64,000 nt of DNA from Clostridia bacterium. Its GTDB lineage: Bacteria; Bacillota; Clostridia; Oscillospirales; CAG-382. The notes beneath the pieces were generated by a model that saw only the letters and a program-made list of their open reading frames with translations, did no database searches and was not told where the DNA came from. The stretch is taken from positions 1-64,000 of the forward strand of contig JAFSNK010000038.1 in NCBI GenBank assembly GCA_017447445.1, in the 5' to 3' direction. Every line of letters starts with the position of its first letter. The stretch's first letter is position 1. Position numbers and translations under genes: made by a program. Shown piece by piece: positions 51,184 through 59,455 of this stretch.

Positions 51184-51652
51184 CGAACGCACCAACGCGA
51201 TGCGCCTGCTGGAGGCGGCGGGCGCGGAATACGAGCCGTTCTGTTACGAGGCGAAGGACGCTTTAAGCGGAATAGAGATAGCCGAAAAACTCGGGTTCCC
51301 GCGCGCTTCGGTGTTCAAAACCCTGGTGACCGTCGCGGGATCGAAGAAAAACTACGTTTTCGTGGTCCCCGCGGACAGCGAGCTGGACCTGAAAAAGGCG
51401 GCGCGCGCCGTGGGCGAAAAGACGGTGGCGATGATAAAGCAGGCGCAGCTCCTTCCGCTTACCGGATACGTTCACGGCGGCTGTTCCCCCGTGGGGATGA
51501 AAAAGCAGTTCCCGACGGTGGTCGATTCCTCGGCGCTCGCGCTGGAAAAGATCGTCGTTTCGGCGGGGAAGATAGGGCGGCAGGTCGCAGTATCGCCGCA
51601 AGCGCTCGCGCTCGCCTGCCCGCTGACCTTCGAAAAAATCACCCGCGATTGA
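51173..51652 (+). CDS. ybaK: Cys-tRNA(Pro)/Cys-tRNA(Cys) deacylase, YbaK/EbsC type
   Basis: A 159-residue editing protein that removes cysteine mistakenly attached to tRNA-Pro. Family features are NAMRLLEAAG, the catalytic lysine stretch VFKTLVTVAG, VVPADSELDLKKAARAVGEKTVAM and LTGYVHGGCSPVGMKKQFP. The start is taken as the GTG at 51173 (MKRDERTNAMRLL), with AAGGCGG ten bases ahead; a GTG nine bases upstream is in frame too. Both overlap the DUF4855 stop. It complements the short ProS, which lacks its own editing domain. Confidence 0.93.
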   Translation: MKRDERTNAMRLLEAAGAEYEPFCYEAKDALSGIEIAEKLGFPRASVFKTLVTVAGSKKNYVFVVPADSELDLKKAARAVGEKTVAMIKQAQLLPLTGYVHGGCSPVGMKKQFPTVVDSSALALEKIVVSAGKIGRQVAVSPQALALACPLTFEKITRD

Positions 51653-51661
51653 AATTAAAGG

Positions 51662-51690
51662 TTGAAATTCTGAAAAAAGTGTGGTAATAT
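51662..51690 (+). promoter_or_regulatory. Promoter of the solute-binding lipoprotein gene
   Basis: TTGAAA (51662-51667), 17 bp, TAATAT (51685-51690), followed by GGAGG before the start at 51736. Confidence 0.7.
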
Positions 51691-51735
51691 ATAAAAAATA
51701 TATCCCGAAAACCAAATTTTTACGGAGGTTACACA

Positions 51736-53217
51736 ATGAAGAAATTTTTTGCGCTTCTGCTCGTGTTCGTAATGGCGCTTTCGGTTCTCGCCGCATGCGG
51801 CAAGACGGACGAGGGCTCCCAGGCGGCGTCCGACGTTTCACAGGCGGAAACCAGCAAGACGGATCCCAACGCCCAGTGGAAAGACTCCGCCGGCAACTGG
51901 GTACCGAAGCAGCCGGTCAAGGATATGTCCGGCAAGACCTTTACGATAATCGTCAAAGGCGGCACCGGCACCTATCAGTCCGACGACTTCACCACCGACG
52001 GCACCCTTTACGGCGACATACTCAACACCGCGGTAAACGACAGGAACAACAAGGTTGAAGAGATCTACAAGATCGAACTCAACGTCGTTAAGAGCGCCAC
52101 CATTAACGAGGATATCCAGCAGGACCTCGACGCGAGCGCCGGCGATTACGACGCGATAATGCCCAATATGACGGCGCTTTCCAGATTCGCTTCCGAAGAA
52201 AACCTTTACGACCTTACCAAGATAAAGGATTTCGACGTGAACGCCCCCTGGTACGACAAGAACGCCACCGAAGCGTTCTCCATAGGCAACGCGGTGTACT
52301 TCACCACCGGCGACCTCACCATACTTTCCAAGGTCAACGCCCCGTCCATACTCTTTAATAAAGAGATGCAGAACGATTATCACCTGCCCAATCTTTACGA
52401 TCTCGTCCGCGAAAAGAAGTGGACCTTCGATAAGATGATCGACCTCGGCAAGCAGGTCGCCAGCGTTACCAACGAAGATCCGTTCCAGAACACCTACGGT
52501 ATGCTTACCAGCTACGGCGACGCGATGGTAATGTTCGGCGCCTCCGGCGAAAAGGTTGTCGATAAGGACGAAAACGATATGCCGATGCTCAAATTCGGCT
52601 CTACCGAACGTTCTCTCGGTATAGCGCAGAAAGTGCTTAAAACGCTCGAGGAAGGCGACAACTGGCTTGTCTTCGCGCAGGATCCGGCGTTCTCGGCGGA
52701 CGTCTGGGTATTGTCCCTTAAGATATTCTCGGAAGGCCACGCTCTGTTCAGACCGTCCTATTTCTCCGCCACCACCAAGCTGCGCAAGCAGTCGGATATC
52801 ACCTTCGGCATCCTGCCGCATCCGCTTATGGACGACACGCAGACCGAATACGTCAGCTACAGCGGCACCGGCGAGACCGCGGGCATAGCCATCCCGATCT
52901 CCGCGAAGGATCCGGAATTCTCGGCTTATATGATCGACGCTTACTCCGCCTGGGCGAAGAACTACGTCACCCACGCGTACTACGACGTTATCCTTTATCA
53001 GCGCGACGCGCGCGATAACGAATCCGAGGAAATGCTGGACATCATATTCAGCAACATCGTCTACGATATGGGCGAATGCTTCAACTTCGGCAAGATAAAA
53101 GAGACGTTCTACAACCTTGCAAGAGACCGCAGCAGCGACATCACCTCGGCTTATCAGTCGATCCAGGGCGTTCTCGAATCAGACGTTCAGGAGCTGCGCG
53201 AGACCTTCGAGAAATGA
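51736..53217 (+). CDS. Extracellular solute-binding lipoprotein (ABC family 1 type)
   Basis: A 493-residue lipoprotein with lipobox LAAC (Cys21) and a short Ser/Ala/Glu linker. The mature part looks like a family 1 (sugar-type) binding protein: an N-terminal TIIVKGGTGTYQSDDFTTDG strand, ILNTAVNDRNNKVEEIYKIELNV, DYDAIMPNMTALSRFASEENLYDLT and a hinge-helix region near NAPSILFNKEMQNDYHLPNLYDLV. No permease or ATPase genes are adjacent, so it is an orphan binding protein that may use a distant transporter or act as a sensor. Own promoter and terminator. Confidence 0.88.
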   Translation: MKKFFALLLVFVMALSVLAACGKTDEGSQAASDVSQAETSKTDPNAQWKDSAGNWVPKQPVKDMSGKTFTIIVKGGTGTYQSDDFTTDGTLYGDILNTAVNDRNNKVEEIYKIELNVVKSATINEDIQQDLDASAGDYDAIMPNMTALSRFASEENLYDLTKIKDFDVNAPWYDKNATEAFSIGNAVYFTTGDLTILSKVNAPSILFNKEMQNDYHLPNLYDLVREKKWTFDKMIDLGKQVASVTNEDPFQNTYGMLTSYGDAMVMFGASGEKVVDKDENDMPMLKFGSTERSLGIAQKVLKTLEEGDNWLVFAQDPAFSADVWVLSLKIFSEGHALFRPSYFSATTKLRKQSDITFGILPHPLMDDTQTEYVSYSGTGETAGIAIPISAKDPEFSAYMIDAYSAWAKNYVTHAYYDVILYQRDARDNESEEMLDIIFSNIVYDMGECFNFGKIKETFYNLARDRSSDITSAYQSIQGVLESDVQELRETFEK

Positions 53218-53239
53218 TCCGCAAATAAAATAAGACCTG

Positions 53240-53287
53240 ACGGGCTGTTCAGAACCTGCGTTTTGAACAGCCCGTTTTCCTGTTTTT
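53240..53287 (+). terminator. Terminator of the solute-binding protein gene
   Basis: A perfect 12-bp stem (53240-53251 with 53264-53275) is followed by TTCCTGTTTTTATT, 22 bp after the stop. Confidence 0.92.
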
Positions 53288-53288
53288 A

Positions 53289-53317
53289 TTGACTTGAATA
53301 ATAAAGCGTGCTATAAT
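53289..53317 (+). promoter_or_regulatory. Promoter of the secreted protein / ABC exporter module
   Basis: TTGACT (53289-53294) and TATAAT (53312-53317) with a 17-bp spacer, 68 bp before the start at 53385. Confidence 0.8.
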
Positions 53318-53384
53318 ATAAACGGACCGATGCGAAAACACCGTGCGGAAAGACAAACGCTTATTGATTAACAAAGGAGGACTT

Positions 53385-53942
53385 ATGAAGATTTACGGAA
53401 AAAGAGCTTTCGCGTATATCCTTTGCTTGTGCCTTTTGGTATCTTTCCCCTTTGGAGCGCGAGCCAAAACAGCAACGGAAATCGAAGCGTATTTAGCAAC
53501 AGCTTATGAGTTTACCAGTTATTTGGATACAATTCATATTTTAGGGCACGGAGCGTTTTATATGGGTGAATGTTCCCTGCTTCGCGATTCTTCGACAATC
53601 GGGAATTATTATGGGTATTTGGAGAATGAAGTGAGTTTACCTCAAGACGCACAGTTGCTCACATCTGCAAATTTTTGCGCATACTGGGATCTCTGCGGCG
53701 AGTATTATACGTATCAGTGTGGCAAAGTTTATAGAATGACCAATGTGTTCAGTATAACAGACGACGCCGAATGCCATATTTGTTTTTCCGATACTAACGA
53801 GTATATACAGTTTTATTACGCTCCCGGTTCAAGGGTAGACGCTTATTACTTAATGTATGAGAATTCATTAGCGCCCACATGGTACGGCAAACATGTTTAT
53901 AGGAACAATTTCCAAATGGCCGAAAGCGGATCGGGAGTTTAG
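53385..53942 (+). CDS. Small secreted Cys-rich protein, AT-rich gene
   Basis: A 185-residue protein with a cleavable signal peptide (about 1-27, ending GARA). The mature part contains about eight cysteines (MGECS, FCAYWDLCGEYYTYQCGK, ECHICFS) and many Tyr residues. I recognise no family. The gene is clearly richer in A and T than its neighbours and uses codons such as TTA and ATT that they avoid, suggesting recent arrival. The start follows AAAGGAGGA. It is followed after 102 bp by a lipoprotein and an ABC exporter read in the same direction. Confidence 0.75.
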   Translation: MKIYGKRAFAYILCLCLLVSFPFGARAKTATEIEAYLATAYEFTSYLDTIHILGHGAFYMGECSLLRDSSTIGNYYGYLENEVSLPQDAQLLTSANFCAYWDLCGEYYTYQCGKVYRMTNVFSITDDAECHICFSDTNEYIQFYYAPGSRVDAYYLMYENSLAPTWYGKHVYRNNFQMAESGSGV

Positions 53943-54044
53943 TTCAATATTCACTCTTTGATCCTTCGGTAAAAAGCGCGAGTGTTTTCGCATCATCCGC
54001 CCCAAAAACAGAGACGTTTTGCGTCATCGGGAAGGAGAGTTTAT

Positions 54045-55283
54045 ATGCACAGGCGAGTTAAGACCGCGGCGCTTGCTTTATTAATGATTTTTCTGTGTGC
54101 CTGCGGCTCTGGAAGAGACACGGATCTGCGGATCGACTACTTATATATTTCAGTGAGCAACGGCAAATTTGACGTTATATGCAGAGTCAACCCGACGACC
54201 GGCGACGCTTCTCCGCTTTGCGACGTCCCGGCGTGTCTGCACAACAGCTTCGAGTGCCCGGCATACGGCGTGCGCGGGTTTTCTGTGAGTGAGGACAGAA
54301 AAACCGTGGCGTATATGCGGATCCGCGGAATCGAATTCGGCGCCGAAGCCGAAATGTCTTCATGGGAAAACGTTATAATGCTGTATGACGCGGGCAGCGC
54401 GGAATCAAAGGAAATTCGCAGAATGCCTTTTTCGAACAAGAATCAGTGCCTTATCGCGCTTGACGGCGGTGACGTGATATTCAACGAGATCGAGATAACA
54501 AAGCCGGGCTCGCCGGAGGGCGGCGTTCCCGACGGAAACGGCGAAGAATTCATAAACAGGTATTACGCCCGGCGCGACGGTAAAACCGTTTTGCTGAAAG
54601 AGCTAAAGAACGGTGCGATAAACCTGCAAAAACAAAAAAACACGTTGTTCAGCCCGGATATCGAGATCGACGCGAACGGCGACCGGCGGACATATTTCGT
54701 ATTATATGACCGCGATCTGAAAGTCGTCGGCAGCGAACACGACGCCTTAAAGTTCATTTACGGCAACGATAAGCGGAATATCCGCACCGAAAAAAACGGA
54801 TCCGATCCGAGCGGGACTGTTACCGTACTGACAACGGTTTACGGTGAAGAAAAGCTGCTGCCGGACATGCATCAGACGCTGCTTTCACTTGACGATTACG
54901 ATATCTTCTATCTGTTTACGGGCGAAAAGCACGAATCGCGTCTTACCGCCGAAGGGCGTATCGAGACTGGCGGGTATTACAACGATCTCGTGCTGTATTC
55001 GGCTTCTTATGAAAACGGCGAGGTGAAGGCGCTGGTCGATTTCAACAATAAGGCGAAGTTTTTCGACTGCGAACAGATAAAGTCGTTCGGGTTTCAGAAT
55101 TTCGACGTCGCCGGCGGGCCCAAATCCGGCGAAAGGTTCGTTCTCTGCGTTGACGGCGTATATGCGGATATCGACGAATACGGCGTTCCGTATATCAGCG
55201 GAAGAACCGAATACGCAATTATCGATGCGGCCACCGGAGAGCTTTTGCGTGTGAATTTCGGAACGTGGAGGAATCATGCTTGA
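54045..55283 (+). CDS. Lipoprotein with C-x4-C-x-H-x5-C motif, probably beta-propeller
   Basis: A 412-residue lipoprotein with lipobox CAC ending at Cys18 (MIFLCAC). After the anchor, PLCDVPACLHNSFECPAYG forms a C-x4-C-x-H-x4-5-C pattern that I have seen in many Clostridia lipoproteins beside ABC genes; the rest has repeated short strands as in a beta-propeller (FSVSEDRKTVAYMR, CLIALDGGDVIFNEIE). The start at 54045 follows GAAGGAGAG; the ORF extends to 53982 but without signal. It overlaps the ATPase gene by 8 bp. Confidence 0.78.
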   Translation: MHRRVKTAALALLMIFLCACGSGRDTDLRIDYLYISVSNGKFDVICRVNPTTGDASPLCDVPACLHNSFECPAYGVRGFSVSEDRKTVAYMRIRGIEFGAEAEMSSWENVIMLYDAGSAESKEIRRMPFSNKNQCLIALDGGDVIFNEIEITKPGSPEGGVPDGNGEEFINRYYARRDGKTVLLKELKNGAINLQKQKNTLFSPDIEIDANGDRRTYFVLYDRDLKVVGSEHDALKFIYGNDKRNIRTEKNGSDPSGTVTVLTTVYGEEKLLPDMHQTLLSLDDYDIFYLFTGEKHESRLTAEGRIETGGYYNDLVLYSASYENGEVKALVDFNNKAKFFDCEQIKSFGFQNFDVAGGPKSGERFVLCVDGVYADIDEYGVPYISGRTEYAIIDAATGELLRVNFGTWRNHA

Positions 55284-56160
55284 AATAAAAGACCTTACTA
55301 AGCATTACGGCGCGACAAAGGCGCTGTGCGGCTTTAATTATACTTTTCGCGATGGGATATACGCCCTTCTGGGACCCAACGGAAGCGGAAAAACCACGCT
55401 TATGAACCTTATTACCGACAGCATAAAACGAACTTCCGGTTCCGTGCTGTTCAACAGCGCCGAGATCACGCGTTCGGGCGCGTCTTACCGCGAAAAAATA
55501 GGGTATGCTCCGCAGTTTTCCGGGATATATCCCAATTTCACCTGCGAGGAGTATCTTGCCTATATCGCCGTGCTGAAAAAGGTCGAGCGCGGCTTTGCCG
55601 CCGGGCAGATAAAAGAGCTGCTTTCGGTTTTCGAGCTTTACGACGTGCGCGGCAGCAAGGCGAAAACGCTTTCCGGCGGCATGAAGCAGCGGCTGCTGCT
55701 TGCGCAGGCGTTTTTGGGCGACCCGGAAATAATCGTTCTGGACGAGCCCACGGCGGGGCTCGATCCGCGTCAGCGGATAGCGGTAAAAAACTTCGTTTCG
55801 CAGTACGCCTCCGGCAAAACCGTTATTTACGCCACGCACGTGGTTTCCGACGTGGAAAATATCGCACGCGAATGTATAATGCTTAAAAACGGCAGGATCG
55901 CCGCAAGCGGCGGGACCGCGGAGGTCGCGGGGATTGCCGGCGGCAAAGTGTGGACCTGCGTCTTTTCAGAAGAGCCGGAAAACGGGTTGCCGGAAGACTG
56001 CGCCGTGGTAAGTCGCCGCGGTACCGGCGAAGGCACCGAATACCGTATCGTCGCAGACGAAAAGCCGTTTCCGGATTGCACGGCAGCTTCCCCGTCGCTC
56101 GAGGACGTTTATTTATACATCTTCGGGAGGGAGAAAGCGCAAAACGGTGATCCGGCATGA
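55276..56160 (+). CDS. ABC transporter ATP-binding protein (drug/peptide exporter type)
   Basis: A 294-residue ATPase with Walker A GPNGSGKTT, Q-loop YAPQFSGIYPNFTCEEYL, signature LSGGMKQR, Walker B EIIVLDEPTAGLD and H-loop IYATHVV. The GPNGSGKTTLMNLI / SGGMKQR pattern is that of ABC-2 exporters (CcmA/BcrA-like). Its C-terminal 70 residues have no known motif. It overlaps both neighbours (8 and 4 bp), so lipoprotein, ATPase and permease are one unit. Confidence 0.92.
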   Translation: MLEIKDLTKHYGATKALCGFNYTFRDGIYALLGPNGSGKTTLMNLITDSIKRTSGSVLFNSAEITRSGASYREKIGYAPQFSGIYPNFTCEEYLAYIAVLKKVERGFAAGQIKELLSVFELYDVRGSKAKTLSGGMKQRLLLAQAFLGDPEIIVLDEPTAGLDPRQRIAVKNFVSQYASGKTVIYATHVVSDVENIARECIMLKNGRIAASGGTAEVAGIAGGKVWTCVFSEEPENGLPEDCAVVSRRGTGEGTEYRIVADEKPFPDCTAASPSLEDVYLYIFGREKAQNGDPA

Positions 56161-58373
56161 GGATATTCGGGTTTGAATTAAAAAAACTCATAAAAGACCG
56201 GGCGCTTGTCTGCCTGCTGGCGTTTATGCTTGCCGTTGAAGCGGGCTTTGTTGTTTTCAATCTGCGCTCGGAAACGCGTGTTGACGCCGCCGCCGCGGAA
56301 GAAGCTTTTAATCTTTACGAAAATAATTACGAAGAGTTTGAATCGCGCGAGCAGGAGCTTTCGGCGCGCAATTATCAGCTTGTTTACGGCAAGGAATCCG
56401 CGGCCGCTTCCGCGGGGGATGCCGCGGCGGCTGCGGCGGAGGTCGCCGCATTCCGTCTTGCGCGGGAGGCGAACGAATACGGGAACAGGTTCCGTTCGTA
56501 TCTTAGCACGCTCGTAAACAACGCGAAGCAGAATTTAAAAGAATACGATTACGTCGGGCTGTCGCCGGATTCATACGTTTACCGCGCTCAAAGCGAATCT
56601 TTGCGGATCTATACGGAACTCGGTTCGGTCGAGCTGAAATATGAATACGTTCACGGATGGGATCTGTTTTTCAACTGCGGTTTTATCGGGATTTTTATGC
56701 TCGTCTTCGCCGCAATCGCCTGCGCACGGTTTGCTTCGCTCGACAGGCAATTCGGGGCCGACCGGGTGATAAACGCCTCCGCTTTGGGCAGACGCGGGAC
56801 TTTGTTCGCAAAAGCCGGCGTCTCCGCCGTCGCGGTGCTCTGCGCCAACGTTCTGTTTACCGCCGTGCCGCTGGCCGTGATCTTTATCGATTCCGGTTTT
56901 TCGTCGCCGTTTACAAGCATACACGCACTGGAGACGTTTATTATCGCACCGTTTGACTGCAGCATTCTTCAAATGCTGTTTTTCGTCTTTGCGGCGCGGA
57001 CGTTGTGCGCGTTTTTCGTAGCCTCCGCGGCTCTGGCGGCTTATCGGTTTACGGGCTCGTTTGCGGCGTCGGCGGCCGTCTGCGGGGCGTTGATCGGCGC
57101 GGACACCGCGTTTTCCGGCTCCGGCGTGATGAACCTGCTTATGTCGCCCGCCTCGGCGTTCGGCAAATACAGTGCGGCGAACGTTTTCGGGAACCCCGTT
57201 CCAAAATGCTTTGTTTGGATCTCGCTTATTGCCGTGCTGTTTCTCGTATTCACCGCGGCGTACGTTTTATTGCCACGCGCGGCAGGGGCGGCGCATATCC
57301 GCAAAACGAAAAAAGTCATTGCAAAGACTTTTTTCCCGAATACGCTGTTCGGCGCCGAACTGAAAAAGCTTTTTATTAAAAAGCACGGCGTACTGATCAT
57401 TGCCGCGGCGCTCGCCGTCCGTATCGTCGCAAGTCTTTTCGTTTATACCCAAACGAACGATCCGGTCGATACGTATTACAAATTTTATTCCGGCGTTTAC
57501 GCGGGGACGGTCACGAACGAAAAGCTTGAAGAAATCGAAAAGGAATACTCGGAGCAGAAGCGATTCAACGATATGTCTTTAAAAAGCATACCCGTAACGC
57601 TCCCGCAAGAGGAATACGCGGCGATGAGGCGGAACGTTATCCTCGCTTCGTATAAATATCCCGCGATTTCGCATGTACGGGAGAACGCGCTGCGCTGCGT
57701 CGGGACCGAAGGCGCCGTGCTGATTTACGACACCGGCTGGAACAAGGCGTTCGGCGCCGATTTCGATTATGTTTTCTTCTTTGCGGCGCTGCTTGCCGTT
57801 ACGTCCTTTTTTTGCTGGGACCGCGAATGCGGCGCGTACGGCGTAACGGCGGCAACGGCTTCGGGCGGCAGAAAGCTTGCGCTGTCGGAAACGCTTGCCT
57901 GCCTGGTTTTCGCGGCGGTCGTTTTTGCTTTGAATACCGCCGCGGACGCGGTCGTATTCACAAGCGCTTATCATCTGCCGGGGCTTTCATATCCGCTTCA
58001 ATCACTTTCGCAGTTCGGCGCTTCGCGCGGGATATCAGTCTTTTGGTACTGCGCCGCCGCGCTTGCGGCAAGGTTCTGTGCCTCTATGCTGTTCGTGCTT
58101 TTCGCCGCGGGCGTTTCGCTCGCCGCAAAAAGGTTTTTCCCGTCGTTCGCGTTCGGCGCCGCTTTCGTGTTTCTGTCGTTCCTCTCCGAAAAGATCGGTT
58201 TGGCGGAGATAAAGCCGTTTTCGGTTTCCGGCGTCGCCTCCTTCGGGGCTCTGCCCGCTCTGTTCCTGGACGCGCCGTTTGCAAAAGCGGCGGTTGTTTA
58301 CGGCGTTTACGCGGCCGTCTGCGTCGCAGCGTACTTACTCGGCATAAAGTGTTTTCGCGGATCGCGGTCCTGA
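56157..58373 (+). CDS. Large ABC-2-type permease
   Basis: A 738-residue membrane protein with about twelve hydrophobic segments in two halves. Each half starts with an FELKKL/GAELKKLF amphipathic entry, a long extracellular loop rich in charged residues (EEAFNLYENNYEEFESREQEL; EKLEEIEKEYSEQKRF) and then a bundle of five or six segments, so it looks like a fused tandem of two ABC-2 permeases. It is paired with the ATPase before it. The substrate is unknown; peptide or lipid export is typical for this architecture. Confidence 0.85.
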   Translation: MRIFGFELKKLIKDRALVCLLAFMLAVEAGFVVFNLRSETRVDAAAAEEAFNLYENNYEEFESREQELSARNYQLVYGKESAAASAGDAAAAAAEVAAFRLAREANEYGNRFRSYLSTLVNNAKQNLKEYDYVGLSPDSYVYRAQSESLRIYTELGSVELKYEYVHGWDLFFNCGFIGIFMLVFAAIACARFASLDRQFGADRVINASALGRRGTLFAKAGVSAVAVLCANVLFTAVPLAVIFIDSGFSSPFTSIHALETFIIAPFDCSILQMLFFVFAARTLCAFFVASAALAAYRFTGSFAASAAVCGALIGADTAFSGSGVMNLLMSPASAFGKYSAANVFGNPVPKCFVWISLIAVLFLVFTAAYVLLPRAAGAAHIRKTKKVIAKTFFPNTLFGAELKKLFIKKHGVLIIAAALAVRIVASLFVYTQTNDPVDTYYKFYSGVYAGTVTNEKLEEIEKEYSEQKRFNDMSLKSIPVTLPQEEYAAMRRNVILASYKYPAISHVRENALRCVGTEGAVLIYDTGWNKAFGADFDYVFFFAALLAVTSFFCWDRECGAYGVTAATASGGRKLALSETLACLVFAAVVFALNTAADAVVFTSAYHLPGLSYPLQSLSQFGASRGISVFWYCAAALAARFCASMLFVLFAAGVSLAAKRFFPSFAFGAAFVFLSFLSEKIGLAEIKPFSVSGVASFGALPALFLDAPFAKAAVVYGVYAAVCVAAYLLGIKCFRGSRS

Positions 58374-58395
58374 ACAGGCCGAAGCGCAAAAAAGA

Positions 58396-58446
58396 CAAAA
58401 CCCGGAGGGAAGCTTTATTTGCTCTTCCCTCCGGGGATCTTTTTTA
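58396..58446 (+). terminator. Terminator of the ABC exporter operon
   Basis: A 12-bp stem (58401-58412 with 58424-58435) is followed by GATCTTTTTT, 28 bp after the permease stop. Confidence 0.92.
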
Positions 58447-58490
58447 TTGCCGCCGCGGAAACGCGTTTCCCGGCGCGGTACGGCGCTTTG

Positions 58491-59312
58491 TTACGCCGCC
58501 GGTTTTGTTTCCCTGCCTTTAAGCATAAGGCGCTGTATAAGCATGAACGCAAGCGCGATAAGCGCTATGAGCGCGAAGTAGATAAGCAGCATCACGCCGG
58601 TGGTAAGGAAGCCCAGCCCCTTTTCGGCGAGCTTGTCGTGCAGGTCGCCGATCAGCGGAACGCCGCCCGCGGTGCGGTAAAGCATATAATCCCATTTGAA
58701 AACGTAATCCAGCGTTATCACCACGGCGGAGCATGCCGCGTGCACGGCGAACGCGTAAAGTATGTGCTTCGGGCGGAGCCGCAGATAGCCGGAAAAGACT
58801 ATCCACACCGAAACGAAGACCATTATGTAGTGGTAAAGCATCGAATAGTTCGCGCCGAAGGTCAAAACCGGGTACCACTTCAGCGCGTTCAACTGCACGA
58901 AGCTTGCGAACCCGCCGATAAATCCCACCACGGTCACCCACGCGAGCGCGGATTCTTTTATTTTCCCTTTGCCGAACATCGCCGCGGGAAGTATAAAAGT
59001 GCAGAGCGAGCAGGTGTCGAAGGGGAGTATGCCCCCGGCGTTGAACCCGCGCCCGGTGTTTATGTCCCACCAGGATTCCCAGCTTATTTTGGAAACGTCC
59101 CACAAAACCAGGAAAAGGCACAGCCATTTAAGCACCAGCGTTATGCGTTCTTTGGATACCTTTCGCAGCAGAAACGCAAAAAGCGGCACGGAAAATACGC
59201 CGAACAGCATATACCAGGTTTTCGGCGCGCCGTCGAAATCCTGCCCGGAGTAGCCCTCGATATTGTGTTTGTAATCGAAATAGCGGTATCTGTCGAAATC
59301 AAAATGATCCAT
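58491..59312 (-). CDS. ywaF: YwaF-like integral membrane protein
   Basis: A 273-residue polytopic protein of the YwaF/TIGR02206 kind, with about seven membrane segments. A family-like stretch is LPFDTCSLCTFILPAAMFG, with two cysteines, then GANYSMLYHYIMVFVSVWIVFSGYLRL. Function is unknown in the family. It is transcribed alone from a full-consensus promoter. Confidence 0.85.
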   Translation of the reverse strand: MDHFDFDRYRYFDYKHNIEGYSGQDFDGAPKTWYMLFGVFSVPLFAFLLRKVSKERITLVLKWLCLFLVLWDVSKISWESWWDINTGRGFNAGGILPFDTCSLCTFILPAAMFGKGKIKESALAWVTVVGFIGGFASFVQLNALKWYPVLTFGANYSMLYHYIMVFVSVWIVFSGYLRLRPKHILYAFAVHAACSAVVITLDYVFKWDYMLYRTAGGVPLIGDLHDKLAEKGLGFLTTGVMLLIYFALIALIALAFMLIQRLMLKGRETKPAA

Positions 59313-59376
59313 TTTCCCGCGCCGCGCGGGCGTTTATTTGCCGGATCGACGGCTTGCCCCCGCGTGGCTGTTAAAT

Positions 59377-59405
59377 ATTATACCACTTTTTGCGAATAAT
59401 GTCAA
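59377..59405 (-). promoter_or_regulatory. Sigma-A promoter of the YwaF-like gene
   Basis: On the minus strand TTGACA (59405-59400), 17 bp, TATAAT (59382-59377), about 65 bp before the start. Confidence 0.88.
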
Positions 59406-59455
59406 CGCCCCGTTTTAGAAGCGCGGCGGCGCCGCGTCCGCGCAGGTCTGCGAAG

